Shown here: positions 22,287 to 34,209 of the stretch, piece after piece | How positions within the stretch are numbered: the first letter of the stretch is position 1 | Layout of the letters: each line of letters starts with the position of its first letter | Source of the DNA: Tiliqua scincoides | Lineage: Eukaryota; Chordata; Lepidosauria; Squamata; Scincidae | Assembly (NCBI RefSeq): GCF_035046505.1 | Contig: NC_089830.1 | Span: 24,592,284-24,656,283, forward strand | Reading direction: 5' to 3' | DNA length: 64,000 nucleotides | Program-made: the position numbers and the translations under genes | The notes under the pieces: generated by a model | The model's database searches: none | Told to the model about the DNA's origin: nothing | What the model saw: the letters and a program-made list of their open reading frames with translations, nothing else

Positions 22287-22526
22287 CCCTAGGGAGTAGG
22301 GCTGAAAGGGAGTGGATCCTGAAACACAGAGAAATATAAGCCCAGAGGTGAGAATTCAAATCACAAATCATGAATCAAAAGTGATGCAGCACTCTGTCCC
22401 TTCTTGTATTTCCAAAAAAGCAGGACGTGCAAAGGGACCTCCCCACCCCACATCCAGCAGATAGTACAGGCAACCTGTGGCTGTTGAGACATCAGAGAAG
22501 ATAGAGGCACTTTTTGGCACTTGGCT

Positions 22527-22672
22527 GGTTGGCAACCTTCAGTCTCGAAAGACTATGGTATAAGCCTACAGCACCCAGGATTCCCAGGTGGTCTCCCATC
22601 TAAGTACTAACCAGGCCTGACCCTGCTTAGCTTCCGAGATCGGACGAGATCAGGCATGTGCAGGGTAACAGT
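22527..22672 (-). mobile_element. 5S rRNA-derived SINE
   Basis: Minus-strand 5S sequence including gatctcgtccgatctcgg, with the LINE-shared tail at the low-coordinate end. It is inserted beside the conserved AATAAA region of the orphan unit. Confidence 0.85.
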
Positions 22673-23250
22673 GGCTAATTCAAATGGTTTTACCCCCATG
22701 TTACAAATGGAGCACTCAAAATGGCAAAGAATGTAGAAAAAGAACAGTAAAATGCATCAATAAGAATGTCTAGGGTGCAACAATCACCAAGCTCTGTGAG
22801 CTGCAAGTGGCCTCTTGGGACAAAGTGCCGCATTGGGACAAAGTGTCCAGGTAAGTGAATGAAGCATCTGTGCAAGGAGAAGGTAGGCGAAGAGGTAAGT
22901 ATACGCTCTCATTTGTCTAATCTTAAATCTACTTTACCTTAAATCTACTTTACGTTAAAGTTAGAACTTAATCTAATCTGAGGAGAAGGTTTTGAAAATC
23001 CAGTAACCAGAACGCAGGGCACTGGAGCTGGTGGGGAAATAAATATAACTCAGTAGGTGCAAACAGAATAATAAAGGCAGTAAGGCAGAAATTGGAGGAG
23101 CAGCTGATTCTGAGGAGAGTTACAGCTCAAGTCTAAACAGGTCTACTCTGAGTAGGACCAGAGTCTACTGGCGAGTAAGAACCCAAAGCAGAGATACTTG
23201 GAAAACAAATCAAACAGAGGAACAGTAACGTAGCCAGAGGGGGTGCAAAT

Positions 23251-23683
23251 TAATAGTAATAATAACTCAGTATTTATATACCACCTTTCTGGTCATCGGC
23301 TTATTCCTCTGACTTTATTCAAGGCGGTTTACATAGGCAGGCGTTTCTAAATCCCTCAAGGGGATTTTTACAATCATAGAGGTTCTCTCTTTCAAGAACC
23401 AACAACATTTCAGAATGGATCTTCCTGGTTTGGTCTCACTTCTGGCCTCCAGTTCTCCCACGCGGGCTGACAAGCAGCTCCATCTCTCACATGGAGGGCA
23501 GCCAAGACGCTTCTTGCTCACACCAAGAGCAGGTGGGATCACTCAGCTGGGCTTGTCAGCTGCTGCAAGATCTCGCCATTCTCAGCCGTTCAGGGAGCTG
23601 CCGGTGTCCTCGAACTGGCGACCTTCTGATGTGATCTTTGGGCTAACGGAGGCTCTACCCTCTAGACCAGACCTCCTGCCTCC
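23251..23683 (-). mobile_element. Sauria-type tRNA-derived SINE
   Basis: Minus-strand element with an AAT-like tail, the ccgcctt/aaggcgg hairpin and a tRNA-like head at about 23,660-23,683. Confidence 0.8.
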
Positions 23684-24840
23684 AGACCTCCAAAGCACTA
23701 CGTTTGCAAGGTGCCTCACCGCCCTGTGCAGGTGGCCCTTCTCTCCCCTTTGGAGCCATTCTGGGCCACTAGAGCAAAACGGAGGCAGACGTTGAGCAAA
23801 ACAGGTCTAAATCAGGTATAATCTGAGAAGGACCAGCATACCTGGCACCAGAACCTACTTGAAAGTAAAGGAAAGGTCCCCTGTGCAGATCCTTGGGTTA
23901 CCACCACTTCCGTGACGCTGTCATGGCAGACTATAAGCAGGGTGCTTTGCCATTGCTTGCCCCAGTCATCAATCAAACTTGATCAATCAAACTTGGGGAG
24001 TGTTCTTGGCTGCAGTACTGCTACCAATCACTCTGTGCCATGCAAGACTCTTACTTGAGAGTAAAGATTAAAAAAAAAATAAGCAGAAAGGGGGATAAAA
24101 GTAGGTGGGGAAAAGCACACTTTAGTGTTTAAACTGGAAACAGGATTTAAACTTTTTATGTTTAAAATCTGCCAAGTTCTAAAACCAGAGTTTTAGAGTT
24201 TAAACCAGTTTAAATTCAAAGACCAGCGTAGGGTTTATTTGGGGTTTATTGGCCAAAAGGTCAGTTTTGAATTGACAGGGTAAAGATTTAGGAAGGGTAG
24301 ATTCCCAACCAGTCAGCAATTTAGCAAATCTATGGTACTTACGGTTTAAGAAGTTTGCATTCTGTTCATTCTTTTAGCATAGAGTTGCGGTTCCAGGGGC
24401 TTTACTCAGCAATCTATTGTTTTTGCTGATCCTTGCAGATCACACCCTTGAAGGCTAACCCTTTTCAATCAGCCTGAAGGGCAGATGGAGGACTTAGGTA
24501 AAGAGTATAGAGGTAGGGCTTCTGAGAGAGTGGGCTCTCTTCATGAGATATGAGTGACCCTCTGGAACCCGGTGCCAAGGTAAGCATCTGTGTGAGTTTA
24601 GCAGCTGGGTGAGGCAGCCAGGCTCCAGACACTGCCCTTCACTTCCCTTGAGAAGTGGGGTAGCGAACGACCACAACAAACACAGCTATGCAGTCAGTCA
24701 GCCAGCAGCGGAATGGGGGCTATCCAGTGTTTTGCACTGAGCATCACATGTGTGATTATATGCCTCTTGGGCGCTAAGGGAATGGGGTTGCTCATTTGGA
24801 GAGATCCTTCTAGAGCGCTTCATAATCCCTTCTGCTCTTC
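23684..24840. other. Intergenic sequence with one unclassified repeat
   Basis: No gene seen. About 23,865-24,060 resembles a dispersed lizard repeat (gtaaaggaaaggtcccctgtgc, then tgccattgcttgcccc), not assigned. The rest shows no structure that can be named. Confidence 0.4.
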
Positions 24841-24841
24841 A

Positions 24842-27800
24842 CCACTCGGAAAAGTTTAGTGTCATCCGCAAACTTGGCCATCTCGCCACTTAGCCTTGTC
24901 TCCAGGTCATTTAAGAACAGGTTGAAGAGCACTGGTCCCAGGACAGATCCTTGGGGCACTCTATTTTTCATCTCTCTCCATTATGAAAATTGCCCATTGA
25001 CACCCACTCTCTGTTTCCTGGTTCTCAGCCAGTTCCTAATCCAGGAAGGACTCTCATGTTAAAGGATAAGTTGCATATTATAGTTAAGAGATCAGCAACT
25101 TCATGCTTCAGTTCCTTAACAACTCTTGGGTGGATGCCAACTGGGCCCATTGACTTCTTGATCTTTAATTTATCAATTACGTATCCCCTAAATTTTCTTC
25201 TCTTTTATAATCTGACTTAAATTCTTAGACAGGAGGGGCCATTTGGGAAGCGGTATCTGCCCAAGATCTTCTGCCATGAAGACCAATGCAAATAGCTCAT
25301 TTAATTTCTCTGCTATCTCCAAGTCCTCTTGTATCTCCCCTTTTCCTCCCTCACCATCTAGTGCAGGGGTCAGCAACCTGCGGCTCTAGAGCCGCATGTG
25401 GCTCTTTCAGCTGTCTGCTTCGGCTCCTCCCAGTGAAAGTGGCAAAGGGGGTAACAGGAAGCACCTGTGTTGGGAGGGCAGGCTGCTTCCCTCTGCCCCC
25501 TGAGCTCACTGCCCTCCTCTCCCTTCACCCCCACCTGCCCCGCATTGGTTTCCCTTTTCAATTTTGCCCACTCTGCAGGCTTAAGCTCCCTGTTTTTCCC
25601 TTCCCCAACTCTCCAGCAGGACGCCCTCCTCCTCAGGCATTGCGAGCCCTTGCAGCCCGCCTTTCCCTGAGCAGGTCCCCACTCAGTGCAAGGAGAGGCT
25701 TTTCCTCCACAGCAGAGGAGACATCCTGTGTGTTTACTCAGTAGTAAGCCCCATTACAGCAGATAAAGCTTACTCCCAGAAAAGGGTGCCTGGGATGGCA
25801 GCCTTGGAGCCTGCTCCTATGTGTGTCTACTCAGTTGTAAGCCCCATTACAGCAGATGAAGCTTACTCCCAGGAAAGGGTGCCTGGGTTGGCAGCCTTGG
25901 AGCCTGCTCAAGGCCAAGCACAAGGACGGGTGAGTGGGAGCCTGCGCAGGTCTGTTCGAGAGCAAGCCCCACTGTAGTCCCTGGGCTACTCCCAGGAAGG
26001 TGTGGAGGGCTGTAGCCTCAGCCCCCTCCTGTGCAGGTCTACTCGCAAGTAAGCTGTAGTCAGTGGGGCTTCCTCCCAGGAATGTGTGGAGGGCTGTAGC
26101 CTCAGCCCCCTCCTGTGCAGGTTTACTCACAAGCAGTCAGTGAGGCTTCCTCCCAGGAAAGTGTGAAGAGGACTGCAACCTGAGAGCTCCAACCAACTTG
26201 TCTGCTCAGAAGTCCCATTGTAGTCAATGGGGCTTACTCCCAGGATAGTGTGGAGAGGGTTGCAGCCTGAGTGAGGGAGAGCAGGCAGGCAGGGCAGAAG
26301 CTGGCCTGTGGCTGCCCCCCACCCACCTTCCCCACCCCAGCTCTGGCTTCTTCTCTTCCCCACCTCTGGAGTCTGTGTCCTTTTTTCCTTCCAGCAGGGT
26401 CCCTCTGGAAGGTGGGGGGAGTTCTTTAGTATCCATGTAAGATAAGCAGATGTCATAACCGACATATGTATTGGAATCCTGGAAGATCTGGTGAGGAGGT
26501 AGATGTGGTGTCAGCAGTGGCCCCTTTAAGGGTAAGGCCTGGGCATCCAGCAGAGTGTGCTGCACAGCTGCAGCCACTGGAAGGCAATAGGGCCTTCAGG
26601 GATATAAGGAGCACCTGAGGCAGGAAGGGGGGTGTGGGTTGTAGAAGGAGTGTAGGTTGGAGGACTGACTTTGACTTGGATACTCTGACTGATTTGACTG
26701 ACTTACTTTGGAATCTGATCTTGGACTGTGACTTGGCTGATTGACTTTGGACTCTGCCCTGGATACTCTGACTGACTTTGTGACTAATGGACTGCTGGAG
26801 ACACTGGAGTTTGGTGTGTGGCTGCTGTGCCCAAGACCTGCTGACAATCCAGGGTCTGCTGTAGTGGCGGGAGGCTGCTGGCAGGAGAGAGGACCTCTGC
26901 AGGTTGAACAGGCGAGCTACCCTGGAGGTGGGGTCCAGCAGGAGTGCAGGACAGAACCAGAGCCATTTGTTGGGGGGAAAGAAGGGGAACTAATTTGCTT
27001 AAAGTGGGCATAATTCTCCAGGCAGAGAATGGCCTTGGAATCAGGCAAAACATCATAGAGGACCAGGAGTCTGAAAACACAGGACAAGAATGCATGACAA
27101 AACTAACTAAAAGCTACAAGAGGGGGCTACATTCTAAAAATGGGACCTATAAGAGCATAAAGGTAAAAAAAAACAACACTATATATGCAGTGTTATCTTC
27201 ATTTTAGATGTCAAAAGGGTTTTGTGGCTCCTGAGGTTTTTTTTCCTCCAGAAAATGGGTCCAAATGGCTCTTTGAGTGTTTAAGGTTGCCGACCCCTGA
27301 TCTAGTGGGCCAAATTCCTCTCTGGCAGGTTTCCTACATCTAACATCCTTGAAGAAGCTTTTATTATTCCTCTTTATGTTGCTGGTCATGAGTTCATCAA
27401 AGTTTGTGCTCCTTTTCATGCCAGAGTTTATGTTCCTTTTTATTATCTTCATTGGGGCAAGACTTGCATTTACAGAAGGAAGCTTCCTTGCCCTTTACAG
27501 CCTCTTTGCTCATTAGCTATGCCCCTCTTGGACTTAGTTGAACCCTTCTTTCTTTGTAGTAGACACTTCCACTGGGCGCCTACTACTGTTATTTTAAACA
27601 GCCTCCATGCGGTCTGGAGAGATTGTACTCTTTTTACCTTCCCTTTCAATTTCTTTCTAACCAGCCTCCTCATTTGAGGGAAGCCCGCCCTTTGGAAGTC
27701 AAGGGTTTTTGTGTTGAATTTGCTTGGCACTCTTCCCCTGACATGCATGGCGAAACAGATTGCAGCATGGTCACTGTTCCCCAACAGCTCAGTAACATTT

Positions 27801-29050
27801 ACATCCCTAACCAGGTCCTGAGTACCACACAATATTAAATCCAGAGACACCTGTCCTCTGGTGGGCTCCATGACTAGCTGCTCTAAGGAACAGTCATTTA
27901 GCACGTCAAGGAATTCAGTCTCTCTTTCATGACCAGAGAATGAATTGACCCTGTTGATATAAGGATAATTGAAATCCCCTATGATCACAACCTTAGATTC
28001 CTCCCTGATTTGTCATTCCTTGATGCCTCCCTGATTTGTTTCCTCATTTCTAGGTCCCCTTCAGGTTTTTGGTCTGAAGGATGATAGCATGCCCCCACTA
28101 TTACATCATTAATACTGGGCCTGGTAGTTCAACTCACAGTGATTCTATGGTGAAGGCAGTCCCACCTTCAATCTCAACTCTGCTAGATTCTACCCCTTCT
28201 TTGATATAAATGGCCACCCCAACTTCAACACACCTCTCCCTGTCCCTCCTGTAGAGCTTATAGATTGACACTGCAGTATCCCACTGGTTCTCAGCATTCC
28301 ACCAGGTTTCCATTATACCCACTGTATCAATATTTCCCCTAGCCTCCTAACATTCCAGGCTTCAGGCATTTGCATAAAAGCACCTATATACAGGTCCCCC
28401 AAGAAGAGCTGCTTGTTTGCTCCTTTTTCCCCACAGCCTCTAGGTGGCTCTCATGTTCCATCATGCTTCCATTCCTAATTCCAACTGTCATTTTCTTGTT
28501 CTCTAACCTCTCCACCCTCATTCCACAGGGATGAGGAGTCCTGAACCAGACGTCAATAGACTCCTGTCAGCTTTCCCCCAAGGTCAGTTTAAAAGCTGCT
28601 CTGCCACCTTTTTAATTCCAGCTAGCAGTCTGGTTCCATTGTGGTTCAAGTGAAACCCGCCCCTCTTGTACAGACCCGGTTTGTCCCAATGCCTAACAAA
28701 TCTGAACCCCTCCTCCCAACACCACCGCCTCATCCAGGCATGGAGACCTCTGAGCTCCACCTGCCTAGCAGGTCCTGGTAGGTAGCACTTCTGAGTAGCA
28801 CTTCAATAGGTAGCACGTCTGAAAACACTACCTTTGGGGTCTTGACTTTGAGTTTCCTAGCTAACAACCTAAATTTGACCTCCATGCTACATTTCCCCAC
28901 GTCGTTGGTGCCAACATGCGCCACAACAGCTACCTCCTCCCCAGCACTCTCTACCAGCCTACCTAGACGAGACGTGATGTCCACAACCTTCACACGAGGC
29001 AGGCAAGTCCCCGTGCAGTCCCCATCATACTTCAGTATTATCAATTTGCA
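24842..29050 (-). mobile_element. Long, decayed CR1-like LINE (ORF1 and ORF2 parts), split by a hAT element
   Basis: On the minus strand from high to low coordinate: an ORF1 esterase-like segment at 28,730-29,044 (VVAHVGTNDVGK); an ORF2 endonuclease start at 28,134-28,322 (MGIMETWWN, GVAIYIKEG); endonuclease and linker at 27,470-27,988 (GDFNYPYINRV, NSDHAAICF); a stretch near 25,300 (EKLNELFALVF); and reverse transcriptase at about 24,845-25,060 (VPQGSVLGPVLFNLF and the catalytic FADDTKL). Several frameshifts and gaps separate these parts, so it is not active. A hAT element occupies 25,364-27,299. Confidence 0.85.
25364..27299. mobile_element. hAT-type transposon, 1.9 kb, nonautonomous
   Basis: The termini caggggtcagcaacct and (reversed) caggggtcggcaacct differ at one base. 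They are flanked by a perfect 8-bp duplication atctagtg (25356-25363 and 27300-27307). No transposase is recognised. Inside are about five diverged tandem units (roughly 85 bp, 25,730-26,270) of an agtaagccccatt/gcttactcccagg motif, and a segment at 26,490-27,010 related to the insertion at 14.6-15.2 kb. Confidence 0.92.
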
Positions 29051-29892
29051 GTAGCTCCTGTGAGCACCAGGGAATGCTCCATAAATATGAACTTGGCATG
29101 CAGAAAGCTAAAATATAACCAGTTTATTAAGACACAAAATTAAAAAGTTTGACAATAGGCAAAAGAGAGTAGAGAAAGTACAACCAGCAGGTTGATGGAG
29201 AAATTCCCTCACTGGGGTAGGTGAGCATAAAACATGCTTGTCCAGTTTGGACGTGGTAACTAGGTAAGGCCAGCAGAGCAAGCGAGCTACTCAGCTGAAA
29301 AGCCCAGTGCACTGCTCCCTGTGAAGTTTGCAGGCTGGCCTGGAGGGGAAAGAGCAAGCAAAACCAAACTGATCCCTTCCATGTGTCCAGTTCTAGCTGT
29401 TCACACAGTCTCTATTGCTAGCTGTTTACACTGTCCCAGGAATCCTGGCATTCCACTTACTGGAAAGTAAGTAGATGTGCCTTCTGCAAACCAGCATTTA
29501 GTTCCAATGGCAGTCCTGGCAGAACACACCCAATGATCCTTGAACTTGATCTTATGAAACCCCTGTGTGAGGATGTCATAGGGTTACCTGGTTGGGTGAG
29601 TGGAACCCACCTGGCCACTTCAAACCATCTCCTATACCTAGACAGGTGGACTTGATTGCCCAATCGGTGGCCACCTTCCAATCTCAGTACATGGTTTGGC
29701 TAGGAGCTCTTGTCACCTGGGGAAGCCCAGGCATAGAGAGGGACCAAGAGACAACCAGCAGTGTGGAGGCTCGGGAAGGCTAAAGGCCACCTCTGAGGAA
29801 ATGTCCAAAAATTAGGAAAAAAGAGGCAATAAATGGGAGGCAGAAAGGGTGTTTATTATAGGCTGCACAATTCTACTTGCTGGTCATGCATT
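29051..29892. other. Galectin unit C distal flank
   Basis: Noncoding. About 29,320-29,760 matches 1,655-2,100 of unit A. No gene seen. Confidence 0.5.
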
Positions 29893-30097
29893 AGAGCAGC
29901 GATTTTCAGCCAGTATACTGTGGCACACTGGTGTGCTGCGAATGGTCTGCAGGTGTGCCATAGGAATTTGGGGAGGGCCATTTATTTGTAGGGCCATTGG
30001 GGAATGTGAGCCCCACCAGCAGCATGGTGTGCCTTGTCAATTGTCAAAAAAACTGATGGTGTGCCTTGACAATTTTAGCACCTTGTCAGCGTGCCCT

Positions 30098-31449
30098 TGT
30101 CGTACACTTCGTACACTCCCAGGGCTTTGGGGTGCCCAGAGTTCTTGGTTCTCGAACCCTAGAGCCCTCAAGGACCCCGTTCGGTAGTACTGCCACCACC
30201 CTGTATGTGCCAGTGTCCCAGTCCAGGGATACTGAGACCCTCTAGGCTTAATTCTATCCCTTGCAGGCACTGAGCACTTTCTTTAATTTATTTATTTATT
30301 TTATTAATTTATACCCCGCCTTTTTGCCCAACAGGCACACAAGGCGGCTTACAACACCTTAAAAATACATTAAAAAACAATTTACAATAATTAAAAAATC
30401 TAAAAGCAAACAAACCCCGTGGATTTTCATATAAAAAGCAAGAACGCCAGCCAGCCTGTCAACAATTAAAAGCTTTTTGAAATAAGAAGGTCTTCAGTCC
30501 ATGCCGAAACGTTAGCAACGAGGGAGCAGTTCTCAGTTCTAAGGGGAGGGTATTCCACAGTTCAGGGGCCACCACCGAGAAGGCCCTCTTCCTGGCCGCC
30601 GCCCCTCTCACATCTCTTAGTGACGACACAGTCAAAAGGGCCCCCCCAGATGATCTAAGAGCACGGGCAGGATTGTAGGGAAGGAGGCGGTCCCTCAAAT
30701 ACCCTGGACCCGAGCCGTAAAGGGCTTTAATTAAAGCCTCAGTCCTCAAGCTACTAGTCCTCAATGAGTATTTGGTAGCTTGCTGAACGGCTAGGCAGGA
30801 TTCTGAACCTTTGTCCCCAACAGACAATGAACCAACAGGGTAAAAAGATTTTTACTTTATTAAATGCATAGGGATACATAAAGTTACAAAAGGCAGCAAA
30901 TGCTAGAGGCATAAAACTTCTAGGAAACATATCAGCATTAAAGTAACAAAGCTAACTGGCTATCTCTATTTTTCCCTAACTCTCACCTGGGTCAGCTTTC
31001 TTTGTAGCTCTTTCAGCTCCCAGTTACCTAAGAGGCCACATGGCCCTGGTGGACAAGGCTCTCCACCTGCAGGATGTTGCACCCACAACCTTTCCACCAA
31101 AAGAGACCAAGACACACGCCTTGGGCTTTGTTCTTATACTTCTCAGGCTAACAGGACTGAGATGACTCTGTACTCATTTAAACTGTCCAATCAGAAGCTC
31201 TTGGGGACAGAATTTTCCAGAATTGGGACTGGATGCTAGCCCTCTCAGCTCTCCTCCTCCCCACTGGAGGTCCACAGCTGCATTCCCTCTTTGATGGGCG
31301 CCTTTCTGTCTGTGTAGGTGCTACATTATCACCTTCCATTGAGTTGTAAATTCCTTGGAGCTAGGAATGGCAAGCCACTTCTCTGTTACTGGTTTAGCTT
31401 GGTTCAGGCTTTACATGCTACTAGGCCTAAACTGTACATATTCATGACA
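30098..31449 (-). mobile_element. Probable solo LTR (fossil), interrupted by a LINE fragment
   Basis: The insertion runs from tgtcgtac to atgaca, i.e. TG...CA ends with short inverted TGTC/GACA, and is flanked by a near-perfect 5-bp duplication gccct/gtcct. On the minus strand an AATAAA is present in the right-hand part. About 520 bp of LINE sequence lies inside. No internal genes are present. Family not assigned; it is broken and old enough to have been invaded. Confidence 0.45.
30275..30795 (-). mobile_element. L2-like LINE 3' end
   Basis: The minus strand encodes a LINE C-terminus (AFSVVAPELWNTLPLELR, LLTFRHGLKTFLFQKAF). It is followed by a 3' UTR ending in taccccgcc and an AAAT-type simple repeat. 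It is 5'-truncated and sits within the LTR-like element. Confidence 0.75.
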
Positions 31450-31475
31450 GTCCTGAGATGAAAAAGCTTGAAAAT

Positions 31476-33612
31476 TGCAACATTATGGTAACTGGCAGTA
31501 ATTTGTATGACCTCACATCAAGGAAGCAGAGGAGGTGGCATTCAGAGAACTGTATGAAGTATGAACACAAAATAAGGGAGGTGGAGACCAACTAAACAAT
31601 TACCACTTGAGATAAACATGGTCATCCATAACACACAGTTAAATGACTTGGCTGCATCTCGACACAAACTTCCCCAGAAGTAAGTCCCTTTTAAATAAGT
31701 GGGATTGACTTCTGAGTAGACATGCCTAGAACTGCACTGTGAAAATTCTTTGACTGGATGGCATCCTTAATCCACAGTGAAAACCTACTACCAAGAGGTT
31801 CTTGCTCTTCTCCTCTTCACAAGATATTTGAGCAGAAGCAGAGTGAGGCAAGAGGAGCAAAATATGGCAGAAATCAAAGTCTGTATGAAGAACAGGGACT
31901 TGTCAGCCCTGCGCACAGGAGAAGGTGATGTTCCCAGTTAATTTCCAGTTATTCTATCTGGGCTGGAGGAGTCCAACGAACACTGCTATTCCTTGTTCTT
32001 TGGATTGTCAATCTCAATCTATTGGAAGAAAACAAGAGAAGCTGATTTCCATGGACCATCAGATCACATTCACACTCCTGCACGCAGCATGGGGGCTTCC
32101 AAACCAAATTCACACCCATGCATAGAGTGTGGGGGCTTTCAGACAAGGGTGCTCCAACACTACCACTGGGACTTTGGTTCTAGCCGACATCCAGAAGGAC
32201 GACTGAGCTTCCACACCACAGTGAGCAGAGTGAGCTTTTCCAAGGGCTGTTCCACATGTCACATTGACACTAGTGGGCATCGCACCATTGATTGGCAGTG
32301 CTGGTTTCTCCACTGTCCCCACCCCTGGTCTTTTGTTTGCTTCTTGGGTTGATGAGCACATGTTCGCTTTTGTGTGTTTTTTGCTTTCATGCGCATGTTT
32401 CATCTTTAGGGCAGAGGAATGTTTAAAGAGGTAGCCACTGTGGCAGGCCCTGCAACAGAGAAGTAAACTAAAACTGCTGCTCTGGCTCCTTATGAGAGCC
32501 GGAAACAGAAAACCGGAAACAGCAAGCACTTGCTCACGGGGAGCCACATCAACATGCACATGTAGAGGACGGAAACCTCTTCAAAGAGGAAACCACTGTG
32601 AAACCGTTCACCTGCCTACCAGAGGACATGAATGATGTCATTCAAATGCCTCTTGAAATGCGCGTGAAACAACTAGCAGGCATTCTGGAGTAAACCTCTT
32701 GTCCAGAAGAGCCTGGTGTGTGGATGAAGCATTTACTACAAAGTTGCTGTGGTTTGCCTCCCCTGGAAAATGTTATCGCGCCCCCCCCCCCCCGAATGGT
32801 TGAGATCCACAGCAGCTGAACACTGTGGGATGTTTGTTAGATGACAAGTGCTACATGAAGAAGCGGGTCCGATACTTGCTCCCAGCTCCAAAGGCTACTG
32901 GCAGAGAGGCGCAAGGAGACAGAAGCACTTACCTTGGTGGTTTCAGTGTCAGCTTGGAGAAGAGGGCTGTAAGGGGGCGGATCCTGAAATGCAGAAGCAC
33001 ATGCCTAGAGGTGAGAATTTACATCGCAAATCACAAATCAAAGTGATGCGTAAGTGACCCTTCGCACCACCAGCCTTGTCCCTTCCTGTCTTTGCAAAGG
33101 CAGGTGTTGCGAAGGGACTTTCCCACTCCCATGTCCCTGGCAGACCAAACAGGCAGCCTGTGGCAACTGAGACCACAGCAAAGCTAGAAATACTTTTTTT
33201 CTTCCTGTTTATTTAAATGCTTTTCATCCCACATTCAATCAATGGAGCTCTCAGCACGGCAAACAGTGTCGAAAAGGAGCAGACAAACGCAGCAGCAAGA
33301 ATATACAAAGTGCAGTGACTGTAGAAGAATCAAAGAATAAAGATGCCACACTTTCTGCCATCCACCCACTCATCTCTCCTGCTCTTCCCCCTCCCAGAAT
33401 CAGAAAAGGATGGGGGGACTGAGCAAAAGTGGCGGAGAACTGTGGGCTACAGACTTGGCAACTCTGCTTAATCATCAGTGCACCCTACCATCGGTTCGCT
33501 TCAAAATTAGTTTGCCAGGTTTCTGGGTTTCTTATCAGCTCTTCAGCTGTTGATTCCCTGCCTGATCAGCAACGTCAATTCAAGCTGGAGAGCTCAAGTG
33601 GGAGGCATAAGA
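31476..33612. other. Galectin unit C flank, paralogous block
   Basis: Noncoding sequence shared with units A, B and D. A minus-strand AATAAA near 33,208, conserved with unit B, is a candidate poly(A) signal. A C-run lies at about 32,780-32,793. No other gene is supported. Confidence 0.5.
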
Positions 33613-34203
33613 CGTCTGGGCTATGTCAGAATGCCAGATGCAAGGGAGGGCACCGGGATGCAGGTCTCTTGTTGTCTGGTGTGCTCCCTGGGGCATTTGG
33701 TGGGCCGCTGTGAGATACAGGAAGCTGGACTAGATGGGCCTATGGCCTGATCCAGTGGGGCTGCTCTTATGTTCTTAAACTACAATTCCCAGGAGGCCTT
33801 GCAGGTCTCTTGTTATCTGGTGTGCTCCCTGGGGCATTTGGTGGGCTGATGTGAGATACAGGAAGCTGGACTAGATGGGCCTATGGCCTGATCCAGTGGG
33901 GCTGCTCTTATGTTCTTAAACTACAATTCCCAGGAGGCCTTGCAGGTCTCTTGTTATCTGGTGTGCTCCCTGGGGCATTTGGTGGGCTGATGTGAGATAC
34001 AGGAAGCTGGACTAGATGGGCCTATGGCCTGATCCAGCAGAGCCCTCCTTATGTGCAGCTGACAAGGGAGGGCACCAGGATGCAGGTCCCTTGTTATCTG
34101 GTGTGCTCCCTGGGGCATTTGGTAGGCCACGGTGAGGTCCAGGAAGCTGGACTAGATGAGCCTATGGCCTGATCCAGTGGGGCTGTTCTTACGTTCTTAT
34201 GTT
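33613..34203 (+). mobile_element. Array of four CR1-like LINE tails
   Basis: The CR1 3' end (ggaagctggactagatgggc, ending cttatgttctta) is present four times in a row. The first copies are joined by a linker actacaattcccaggaggcc (about 33,778 and 33,919). The array lies directly downstream of exon 4 of galectin C. Confidence 0.85.
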
Positions 34204-34209
34204 GCTCAC

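Larger units (their letters stand above)
20880..23220. other. Orphan galectin unit D: flank without exons
   Basis: This block begins where unit B ends. It matches the 3' flanks of the other units (20,990-21,480 to 15,850-16,760 and 32,195-32,590; 22,380-22,740 to 33,060-33,320). No galectin exon follows. It contains a MITE-like block (about 21,530-21,620), a hAT element and a 5S-derived SINE. Confidence 0.55.
29896..31475. mobile_element. hAT-type MITE, interrupted by a probable solo LTR
   Basis: The left part (29,896-30,097: cagcgattttcagcc, ggcacactggtgtgc) and right part (31,455-31,475: gatgaaaaagcttgaaaattgc) together match the uninterrupted relatives at about 43,855-44,037 and 39,123-39,245. 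The middle is the LTR-like insertion. Confidence 0.65.
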
